Assembly: GCA_029339195.1 (NCBI GenBank)
Contig: JAPTJF010000028.1
Span: 62,001 to 126,000, forward strand
Direction of reading: 5' to 3'
Origin: Micractinium sp. NFX-FRZ
Lineage: Eukaryota; Chlorophyta; Trebouxiophyceae; Chlorellales; Chlorellaceae
Length of the DNA stretch: 64,000 nucleotides
Under the pieces are notes generated by a model, which did not search any database, was not told the DNA's origin, and saw only the letters and a program-made list of their open reading frames with translations. The position numbers were made by a program, and so were the translations under genes. Positions 13,465 to 23,700 of this stretch are shown piece after piece; the first letter of the stretch is position 1; each line of letters opens with the position of its first letter.

Positions 13465-16400
13465 CCTCTTGCCTTTTTGGTTTGCAGCACGACGGTGCCC
13501 TGGACCTGAATGCCACAGCCGCGGTGCGGGAGGTGACGAGCCAGCGGCGCCACCCCAACGGCTGCCCCATCCCCGCCACCCTGTTTGCCACGGCAGACGG
13601 CAGCCAATGCGAGCTGGTGAAGGGCATGTGGGAGCAGGGGTTCGAGATTGCGTCGCAGGGCAAGAGCGGCACCTCGGTGAGGTCGGGCTTGGTTAGGGTG
13701 TGGAAAGCAGCCAGCCAGCCAGCCAGGGAGGGAGGGAGGGAGGGAGGGAGGGAAGGGGGTGCGCTGGAGATGCGTCGGCGGGAGCAAGGAGTGGCCTTGG
13801 CTGGCCACTGGTTGATGCCCTTCCAAGTGCTGACATCAGCTCCTTCCGCATATAGGGTGAAAAAGAGGGTGAACAAGAGTGCGACTTTGAGCCCAGGCTA
13901 TGTATCAGTCTTGCCTGCTCGCCAAAGCTGCTCACTTCCCCTGAAACAGGACTCAACTTCAGGTTACATCTGCCACCTAACCCCTGCCTAATCCAAACCA
14001 CTAATGTGAAAACCAACTGCTTGCAGATGGTCAACATGACGGAGCCGCAGCTGCAAGCTGAGGTGGCGGCCGCCCGCGCCGCGCTGGCCGCCTGCGGCGT
14101 GCCGCGTGCCCACCTGGCGGGGTTCCGGGCGCCCGGGCTGGCGGCCAAGGCGGGCGTGAGGAAGGCGCTACAAGGGGAGGGCTTCCTGTACGATAGGTGA
14201 GGCCCGGGTGGGGATCAGGGGGCAGGGGGCCGGGCGGGCGCGTGGGGAAGGGGTGGGCGCGGCGCGACAAGGGCAAAGCGGGCGTGAGGAGGGGGTGCTG
14301 TCGTGAAGCTGTCGTGAAGCTGTCGGGAAGCTGTAGTGAAGCTGTAGTGAAGGGGAGGGCTGTCGGTGTGGCGCCAGCAGGTGAGCCCTGGCTTGGTTGG
14401 GGCAAAGGCACGCTTCAGATGTTGGCTGGATCCTGTACACGCTGGCTGGATCCTGTACAAGAGAAGATGTTGGCTGGGTCCTGTACAAGGGATGTGTGGC
14501 ACAGGGTGTGAGCCTGTGGGAGGCGGGGGTGCACCTCGCCCTGTATGCTGACGTGAGTTGAGAGTGCTGCCCAAATGGGCACAGCAAGTCCAACACGCTG
14601 TTCACCTCCGATCTGCTCCACCAGGCACACACTAAACCTCTCGGCCTGCCAGTCTGCCTGCCTGCCTGTGGTGCAGCACCCCGTTGGAGCCGGGCGGCCG
14701 ACCGTCACCTCCGCCATTTGCAACCCCCTTCCCACCAGGCAAACACCTGACCTCTCTGCATGCGCCCCCCACATCTCTTGCTGTGGTGCAGCACGCTGAT
14801 GGAGCTGGGCGGCAGCGAGGCCGGCGCGGCGTCCCTGTCGCGCGGCATGGGCCAGCGCGTGTGGCCCTTCACCATGCAGGACGGCATCCCCCTCAACTGC
14901 AAAGCGTGAGCGGGGCGCTGGGCTGGGGTGCGCGGCCAGCGGGGATGGGGCTGCTGCACTTGTGCTATGGGACTGAGCAGTACGTGGCCGCCGCGTGCCG
15001 GTGCGGTCTGCCGGTGGGCTCTGCCGAAGCCTGATGCCAGGGAGGGGGGCGGTTTGAGCCTCCCTGGTCCGCACAAATGAGGCGATCACCCGCCGCACTC
15101 AGCCATGCCTGCATGCAAGTAGGCGCGCCTCATGCGCCCCCGCCACCCCAGCCAAACCCCACGCTCATCCAACCCCTCCCGTCCATCCACCCACCCGCCT
15201 GTCCACTCGCCCCCCGTGCAGCAACGAGCCGAGGCAGTACTGCAACGCGCGGGAGCGGTACCTCGGCATGTGGTCTGTGCCAGTCTGGCAGCTCACCGCC
15301 CTGGACGGCTCCTTTTTTCAAGACTATGGGAACGGCCCGTGAGTGGGGATGGTGGAGAGGGTCTCACCACACGAAATACATACACTCATGTAGTGATTGT
15401 ATGTAGGAGGGGCCAGGGTTGGGCCGCACACGTTCAGTGCTAGCAACACAAAACACACACACTCTGACTGTGGGTTGTATGCAGGAGGGGTAAGGGTCGG
15501 CCCGCAGACGTTCAATGCTAGCAACAGCGCGGGGGCTCAGCCTTGCGACAGGTTGCGCCCAACATGCACTGCACAAGCCTGCCTGTGTTCCCGGGTGTGC
15601 GTATCTGGGCACACCCTCCTGCCCACCACCTCTGCTGCTGCCCGCCCCCCTGCCCTGCACGCCCATGTGTTTGTCTCTCCTGGCATCGCCGTCTGAGGCC
15701 TGCCTGCGTGTGGGCCCGAGGCTGTGCGCATGTATGCCTGCGGGTGACGAGCTCCGGTGTGGCCCCGCCCCCGCTGCCTGCAGGAACAGCACGCACCGCC
15801 CGTTGGACATCCTGATTGTGAGTTGGCCTGCTGCAGCCGGGGCCTGTCCGACGGCAGCAGCACTGTCAGGAGGGGCACACCAGTGGACGGCGGAGGGCGC
15901 CAGACGGCGGTGCCAGCTGTGGTGCCCCGGTGGCCAAACATTGGGTGATCACGACAGTGGGGCGGCCCGCCTGGCCAGCCGACCATACAGAGCGTTGACT
16001 CTCTACTCCCCCTGCCTGGATCGCCTGCTTGCCACCTGTGCAGGCCAACTTTGATGCCGCCTATGCCGGCAACCGCGCCCCGCTGCCGGTCTATATCGAC
16101 ACCAAGTGGCTGAAGACGCATGAGCGCATCGAGGGGCTGCGCCGCTTTGCTTGTGAGTGCTGTCACGCATTGCACTTGTGCGTGAGGAGCGGCGCCTCCG
16201 TTGTTATTCGTGGACTGGCCTACTTGAGAAGCGGTGTGTGTGCATCCTAGGACATGCACATGCTCCACAGCCTCGTGTTGTCGCAGCGCTGTTGCCGCCA
16301 GTGTCCCCACTGCCTCTCGTGACCTGCCCGCTCTGCTGCCCGCCCCCCTTCCCCGCCCGCTGCGCCCCCTCCCCACCTTCAGCCTACGTGCTCAAGCGGC

Positions 16401-19400
16401 CGGACGTCTACTTCGTGACCATGCGCCAGCTCATCGCTTGGATGAGCAACCCAGTTCCTGCCGACCAGCTCACCCCTGCCCTGCTGGGCTGCGGCAATCC
16501 GGGCGGCGTGGGGCCCTCTGGCACCGCCGCCTTTGCCAACCCCCAACCCAAGCCTGTGCCCCGCCCTGCCCCCTCCAAGAAGACCCCCGTGCCTCGGCCC
16601 ACCCCAGCCATGCCCGTGACCCGAGCCAGCCCTGCGCCTCCACGTGGCAAGCCTCTCAAGGACGCCACCACCGCCGCCTTCCGGCCACCCGAAAACGGAC
16701 AGGTGCCCAGCCCTCCACCACAACTCCTGCTCCCTTCCCTCGCCGCCGGCCCACCCCCTCCCCTCCTCCCTCCACCTCCCTCACCACTCCCCCCACCGCC
16801 CCCTGCTTCTCCACTGCCCCCGCAGCCGCCAGCACCCTCCCCACCCCCTCCCCCACCAAGCCCGCCAGCGCCCTCCCCGCCTCCCCCATCACCCAGCCCG
16901 CCACCGCCGTCGCCATCGCCGCCCCCGCCCTCCCCCTCCCCTCCCCCTCCCTCCCCCTCCCCACCACCGCCCCTCCCACCGCCAGTCCTCATGCCGCCCA
17001 GCCCACCCGTCTCTGCAACCATGCCCGCCTCAGGCGTTCGCATCACGTTGACTCTGGATGGTGAGTGCTGCCCCTGCCTGCCTGCTTGCTTGCTTGCTTG
17101 CGTGCTTGCTGAGTGCAACCCTGCTGGCGGGCGCTTGAAATGCCTGCCTCTGGCGAAAACGACTGCTGTCAGCAATTTCTGGCCACAAAGGGACCACGCC
17201 AGTCGGACCCTCCGCTAGCTGCACCACTCTGTGCCCACCAGGGGTGGTCTTTTAGCCAGGCTTGCCGGCCGGCTCACCACTCTTCGCGCATCCGGCACAT
17301 CCGCCGCCCTGTGTGCAGGCATTGGGGGCACGAACCTGGACCCAGTGCCCTTTGCAAAGCGCGCCACGGCGCCTGTGCTGCTGGCCGTCACGCGCCTCTT
17401 CGTCTCCCAGCCCCGCTCCACCTTCATCGCCAGCACAGCCGTGCTCCCAGCAGGCCCCACGACAGCCGCAGGCAGCGCGGCTGGCACGCAGGTTCGGCAG
17501 CGGCGTATGCTGCGGGGAGTGGCAGAGGGGCAGGCAGCGGAGGCACGCACTTGGCTGCAGGTGGTGATTGTGGCTGGGGGATCGGATCCAATGCAGATGT
17601 ACGACTCAAGCGCTGACAAGCTCAGGTGGGCACCGCACGCAAGTCCTGTGGTCTAGGTTGGGGCTGTTGTGTTCTCTGTTTTGTGGAGGAAAGGGGGTGG
17701 CGGCGGTGGGGCGGCGTCCACCCACCCAGCGCTTGTTGGCGAGCAGGAGGCGACTCCTTTCAGCTTGCTCTGCAAGTGTTGGGGCGGTCGCGGCCAGCAT
17801 TCTTGCTGCAAAGCGCCTGCTGGGCCCTCCGTTTGTTCAGCTCAGACTGCTGAAGGGCGTGTGTTGTGCCCCCTGCATGGCTGCAGGGACCCACAGCTGT
17901 CCAACGTGCTGCGCCAGGCTGGCGCTGTGCTGGCCGCCACACCAACCGTCGTGCCGTTTGAGGTGCGTGGCAGCTTCTGGGCTGGGAGGGTGATGGCAGT
18001 CGTGGACATGCCGAGGACATTGGGTGGGGAGGGCACACCTGGGGGGCCTGCATGGCACCTGGCACTGCCACCGTGCCACCTGCCATGAAGCGCACATGCG
18101 ATGGTCGAGGCCTCCGCCCCTTTGCCTGCCCCTGTGCTTCATGCAGGGTGGCGTGGACCTGCTGGTCACACCAGTGTCAACCACCGCCCCCGCACCTGTG
18201 CCATCGCCCTCCCCACCCGCCGCCCCCGCTGCGCCCGCCTCTGCGGCGGCAGCTGGTGGCAGCACCGGCGGCAGCGATGTCACCCTTCCCCTGGGCGCGG
18301 TCGTCGGGGCCGCCGTGGGGGGCGCAGCGCTTCTCGCCTCGGTGGCAGCCTTTGCTTACTGGGCAGCGGTGGTGCGCCCACGCCGAGCTGGGAGGGTCTC
18401 CTCCAAGCCTGGCAGCAATGGCGAGGGTGGAAAGGATCCCAAGGAGTCTGAATGCTCCGACTCGACCTCAGGCCTGGTAAGCGCTTGATTAGACCACGTG
18501 TGTGTGTGGCGGCAAGTGGGGTTTCTCACGTATGGCTGCTCGGCTGCATGGCTGGCGCATGCTGCTGTCCCGGCCGGTCTGCACTACAGCTTGCACGATG
18601 TTCTGCGCTGCCATGTGTCGCCAGCCGACAAGAGGCGTGCCCCGTGCAGTGGCACACAACATGAGGCCCCAAAAACTCTGCCCCTTCCTCTTCCATCCTG
18701 CCGCAGGACGCCGCCGAGCGGGGCGGCAGCAGCCCTGGAGCGCTGACGCCAGTCGCTGTGTCTTCTGACCCTGCTGACTCGCCCCGCCCAGCAGAGCAGC
18801 TGACATCCGCTCTTCCCGACCAGGCAAACCATGCAGGGGAGGACCAGGCTCAGCCAGCGGGAGCTGCAGCAGCGGCGGCAGCAGCGGCGACAGGCGAGGC
18901 ATCCGGAGACACCTTTGAGTCTCCCAAGGCCCGTGCACCTCTGGGTGCCTCTTCCTCTCCTGGCACGCCCTCAACCCCCATGCCAGCAGCAGCAGCCGTG
19001 CGGGCTGGCAGCCCAGCACAGGGGCCAGCCTCAGAAGCCTCCTCAGGCCCGGCAGGAGAGGAGGCTGAGGTGGCAGGCGGCACTCTGGCGGGGTCACCAG
19101 AGGCAGTGGCGGTACCTCAGGCGGCGGCAGAGGCCGTGCCAGCAGCAGCAGCAGCCTCTACAGCAGAAGCACAGCAGCGCGAGCGGCGGTGGTGGCAGCG
19201 CAGCCAGGCAGCGCAGGCGGCGCCAGCGCCTTTGGTGCCCCAAGTTGCAGTGCTGTCAGAACCAGCTCCCCAGGCAGCAGCAGCAGCCGCAGGCACAGAA
19301 GCAGCAGGCGCAGCAGCAGGCGCAGCAGCACCCCCAGCTGTTGTTCTGGGCATCCCTGCGCCGCTCCTGGGTGCCCCCGCAGCGGGGGCAGCGCAGCCGC

Positions 19401-20035
19401 CAGCCTCGCCTGTGGCGGGTGCATCCACCCCGGCAGCCTCTGACCCCGGCGACTTGCTGCCGCCCACGCCCGCCTTCTCTCCGCCGCCCTCTCTCTGCGA
19501 CGTCTCGCTCGAAGGCACCCCCCGCCACGCCTTCAACGCCCAGTCCTACCAGACATTCCAACCCACCCAGGAGGGCCCTCCAGCACACATCCCACGCGTG
19601 CGGCGGGAGGCCCCCCCGCCTCCCCAGCTGCCCAAGTTCTACCAGCCCCCGGCGCCCCGCAGCCAGGCTCCCCTGCTGGCCCCGCCGCCACACATGCGCC
19701 CAGGGGCAAGCCGCGCCTCGAGCCGGAGAGCCCCCAGTGAATATTCTGTTGGGCTGTCCAGCCCAAGCCCGTCGTTCACCAGCCGGCCGGGCGTGGCTGT
19801 GCGCAGCGAGCGGTCCTCCTCCTCTGCTGGCAGCAGCGAGCGCGCTGCCCCCTCCCAGCGGGGCGGGGCGCTGAGCCCCACAGCAGCAGGCTCGGAGCAG
19901 GCCCCGGGGGAGTGGGCTTCGGAGCGGCGCAGCCACACAGACGCGTGGCTGGATCGGGTCGGCAGCAGCGGGCGCAGCGGCAGCGGCAGGGGCCGCAGCG
20001 GCACGCAGCCGCAGCAGCCGCCGCAGTGGCGGTGA
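12603..20035 (+). CDS. Deacetylase-like protein 3, probable pseudoenzyme with stalk, membrane anchor and long cytosolic tail
   Basis: Thirteen exons: 12603-12675, 12919-13040, 13488-13676, 14027-14196, 14792-14905, 15222-15338, 15784-15817, 16044-16152, 16383-17060, 17319-17625, 17887-17962, 18147-18476, 18707-20035; 1215 residues. Signal peptide near residues 8-22 (ASALLLLLVLALGQ). The NodB fold aligns throughout with its two upstream paralogues, but key positions differ: HDD is HDG, the HTxxH metal pair reads QGKSG, and the late IHT/VHT reads IDT. RAP and the PDVYFVTMRQLIAW end are kept. An extensin-like Ser-Pro-Pro-Pro-Pro stalk (about 16750-17000), two beta-rich modules and a transmembrane span (about residues 711-738) precede a tail of about 475 residues rich in Ala, Pro, Gln and Ser. 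The gene is open, correctly spliced and therefore probably expressed. Loss of catalysis is inferred; glycan binding or signalling is a guess. Confidence 0.82.
12885..12914 (+). repeat. (CCTG)n microsatellite forming a pyrimidine tract
   Basis: Runs directly into the CTGCAG acceptor of exon 2 of deacetylase 3, so the repeat itself serves as the polypyrimidine tract. Confidence 0.9.
13431..13464 (+). repeat. (CAA)n microsatellite in deacetylase 3 intron 2
   Basis: About eleven AAC/CAA units sit just before the acceptor of exon 3. Length polymorphism is likely. Confidence 0.95.
14662..14698 (+). repeat. Partial copy of the exon 5 acceptor of deacetylase 3
   Basis: The sequence gtggtgcagcac plus about 20 further bases repeats, with changes, the real acceptor and exon start at 14783-14818. 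It lies about 120 bases upstream inside the same intron and keeps the AG. Confidence 0.75.
15395..15528 (+). repeat. Imperfect tandem repeat in deacetylase 3 intron 6
   Basis: Two units of about 85 bases share gtatgNaggaggggNNagggt, ggcccgca-acgttca and gtgctagcaaca-type blocks. Non-coding. Confidence 0.7.
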
Positions 20036-20766
20036 GCGCTGTGCGCTGTGAGAGCTCTGGTCGTGCAGCCTGCCTGGCAACCCTCTCTGTCCCTTCCTTC
20101 CCGTACTCCTCCGCCAAATTTCCCTTGCGAGCTCACTTCGTGGCCCCCGCAAGGCCTTTGATTCACATACCCTCCCGTCCTTACTTCCCGACTACTTGCT
20201 TCTGCCACATGATGGAGTGGGGGTAGGGTTTTGGGTAATCTACCGCCCTGACCACTCAGCCATCCACCCACACCCCAGCCCCTTTTGACTCTCGCACACT
20301 CCCTGGCCTCTCACGCACAACATCCCGACCTGCCAATGTTTCATTCTTTTGTGTGTGCCATTGCACGCGCTGGACACCTCAGCCAGTGGGCTGCCCAGGC
20401 CTGGGAAACGGCCTGGAACTGGCTGAACTGAACGACTCTTCACTCCCGGTTTTCCTACCTCTTTCCCCCTTTCCCCTTGGGACACCTGGCGTCACATGTG
20501 CATTCACATTCACACACAAAGACAACGGAAGTCAACTCATTCGACCCGGACCCTCCCTACAATACAACGAGACATCTGCATGTAAACTAAACTAGGTGGA
20601 GCCCATGCAACGCGCCATCAGCAGGGCGAGCTAGGCAGATGCCGAACACTGCATGATTCGCACGCCTGCGGGCACAGCCTGCCCTCGTAGGTAGCTTGCT
20701 GGCGCTGCCTGCTTGTCAGTTCAGGCAGGCAAATCAAAGCAGCCCCTCAAACCCTGCCTGGCCACA
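20036..20766. other. Convergent 3' region between deacetylase 3 and the CBP60-like gene
   Basis: Holds the 3' UTRs of both genes. Nothing coding was recognised. Confidence 0.6.
20581..20585 (+). terminator. TGTAA polyadenylation signal (candidate)
   Basis: TGTAA is the usual poly(A) signal of green algae. This copy lies about 545 bases after the stop of deacetylase 3. Confidence 0.5.
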
Positions 20767-23700
20767 TCACTTGTCCAGTGACATACTTGCCAGCATGTCT
20801 CCCGCTTCCTGCTGCCGCTGCTGCTCCGCCGCCTGCTGCGCCTGCTGCCCTCCCCCGCTGGCCATGCTGCCAGGCTGGCCTTCGCCAGCAGGGCGCTCCT
20901 TGGTGGTGCTGCGGGATACGGCCATTGCGTCTGGGTCTCCCGACTGCGGGGCGGGGTGTGGAAGCGCAGGGGGGGGGGGGGGGGCTGGTAAGAAGGGCTT
21001 GCTGCTGTGGAGAAGGGCAGCAGGCAGGCAGCCCTGCTGGTAAGCAGGCGGACAGGCAGGCAGGCATCGCTCCTAGGCAGGCGGGCAGGCCGGCAGGCAG
21101 GCATGGCGTACTGATCCCACAATGCTGCAGGCAGGCAGGCAGGCAGGCAGGCAGAGCACGCACCGGCGTGGCAAACAGGCCTGCCGGTATCCAGGAAGGC
21201 TGCTCCGGCAGGCCCTCGGGATCAAACGGGCTGCCCCCAGCCGCCGCCTCGGCAGCAGCCGCCGCCTCTGCCGACACGGTGGGGGATGCCTGCTGGGCTC
21301 CCCCCGCTGCCCCGCTGTGCGTGCTGTGCCTGTGGTGGTCGCCTCCAAAGTTAAATCCCTGGAGGCCCGTGCCTGCGCCCGCCTGCCCGCTGTGGTGCTG
21401 CTCCAGGCTCATCAGCAGCTGCAGCAGCAGGGAGGGGAGCTCCTCTGCCTGCCCAGCCCCACCGGAGCCTCCCAGGCCCTCCCCTGCCGCCGCCTTCTGC
21501 TCCGCAAGCTGCCCCAGCATGGGCAGCAGGGAGGCGTCTGAGAAGAGCACCTGGCTCAGGGACTCCATGGCTTGCACCTCCTGCTTTGACGTGGGACGTG
21601 AGGGTATTATGCCAGCGTGGCGGAACAAAGTCAAGGGAGCGCAGGGCCAGTGGGGTGTGACCCAGGAGGCCGGCGGACGAGGGCAACTGCGGAACTACAA
21701 GTGCAGGATGCCAGGTGCCAGAAGAGGTGCGGTACGGCATTGTGCAGCACATCACGCACAGCACAGCAGCTCACAGCGCAGCACAGCATGGCGCCCTTCC
21801 CATTCCTCCCTGCCCCGCTCGCCTCTGGCAAAACGCTCCGGCTCACGCCCCACCGCTTTGTGAAAGAACCAGCGGCACTGCAGCGCAGCTGGCATAGCAT
21901 GCCATTGCACAGCACAGCACAGTGCAGCACAACACCCTCCACTTGCCTTGGGCAGGTTCTCAAAGGGCTCGCGCCCCAGCAGCGGCAGCGAGGGCAGCCG
22001 CATGGCGGTCTCATACGGCGAGGGCAGGTGCTCCTGCTCCTGAGAAGGGCTGCGCGCCTGCGCCTGCCCTCCATCGCTCGGCCCCGCGGGCGGCCCCGCC
22101 ACTTGCGCACCACCGCTCACCGCTGGCTGCCCATGCATGCCTGTGCCGCCTGTGGTTGCTGTGGCCGCCGGCGCAGGGCCCCGGGCTGGCACCGCCGCTG
22201 GCGCCATGACCGCCCGGACCGAGGGCATGCCCGGCAGCGGCGCTGCGGGCCCCGGCAGCAGCTGCTCCGGCGGTGGCATGATCGTCAGGCGGGCGGCCAC
22301 GGCCTGCTTGCAGGGCAGCACCAGCTCTGGTGGCAGCGCAGCCGACCCCCGCCCCTCTGCCAGAGCTCTGTCCAAATCGGAGCACTCGACTGCCATGAAG
22401 CCCCAACCCGGGTGACCCGGCAGCATCCAGCAGGCACGCGCCTGCTGGTGCCACAGCTGCACAGATGCTGACGTGGCGCCCTCGCTCAGCCCAGACACAG
22501 ACAGCCCTCCGGCGGCGGTGCTGTTGACCACGGCTGCAGGCACCGGGCAGGGTTGGGGGGGCCAGGGCGGTGGTCAGCAGGCAGAACGATAGCGGGGGCA
22601 GGGTCACACACGGTGGTTTTGAGTGCGAGGCTGCAAGCACCACAGGTGGCGTTGCTCTGCACACCAGCCCCACCCTGCAGAAGCCCCAGGCCCGGCCAGC
22701 GGGCACCCCTGCCATCCCTTGATCACAACTGGCCTCCTCTGCCACCTCACGCGCCCGCCTGCCCTCACCAGCCAACGCCCCCTTTTGCCCTGCCCTTACC
22801 CCCCAACCCCTTTTGCCCCTGCAGCTCACCCCCCTCCACAGCACCACCACCACCACCTGCTCACCCGCGGGCCTCTCCAGCGCGGGCGTGCCGAGGTTGG
22901 CCCGGAACAGCAGGCCGCTGGAGAGGTGTGGGTCGGCAAACCAGGCGCGCACATAAAAGTCGGGTGCCACTGAGCTCAGCGCGTGGGCCCGCGACTCCGC
23001 CCACCCCTTTTGCAGGCCCAGAGCGGCGATGAACTTGTCCTGCGCCTTGGGCTTGCTGTCCAGCTCCAGCACCAGGGAGCGGTAGTCGCCCACTGGCGGG
23101 GGGGCAAGGGGGGTGAGGGGGAGGGCAAGGTTCAAGCTTGGCGGAGCTCAATAGCAGGGTGCGGTAGTCGCCCAGTGGCCGGGGGGGTGAGGGGGGTCGG
23201 AGGAGGGGGGTGAGGGGGAGGACAGATGTATGGTTGGGGTGCAAAACAGGGAGCGGCAGTGGCCCACTGGCGGCAGGGCGGGTGAGGGCAGGGGGGTGAG
23301 AGGAGGGGGAGGAAGACGTATGGCTGAGCTTTCCAACAGGGAGTGTTAGGCGTCCACTGCCAGCAGGGCAGGAGGGTGACGAGGGAAGAAGACCAGACAC
23401 GGCTGAGAAATCAAATTGGGAAGCGGCGGCCCTTTGACACCTGCCAGCAGGTCATTGCGTGTGCATTTCACACGCCCCACAAGTGAGGCGAACCCATCGG
23501 TAGCGTGCATTTCACTTCATGCACCCCACAAGCCCACGCCCCACCCACCTGTCAGGATGCCCCCGGGTGGCACATGCACGTCCACCCCTGCCAGCAGGTC
23601 GCTGGCATGCGCCAGCTTCTCCACCATGCGGTCGCCGATGCCGTTCAGCTTGCCCACTGCTTGGCGTTGAGTGAGGAGGAGGACGCGGGGTGTGGGTTGG

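Noticed and set aside
16657..17064. Pro-rich stalk as a separate extensin gene
   Set aside because: It is in frame with the deacetylase domain before it and with the modules after it, with standard splice sites.
21740..21930. CAGCACAGC repeats as a CRISPR-like or satellite array
   Set aside because: Units are 5-7 bases and degenerate, with no spacers; they fit an intron-borne simple repeat starting at a splice donor.
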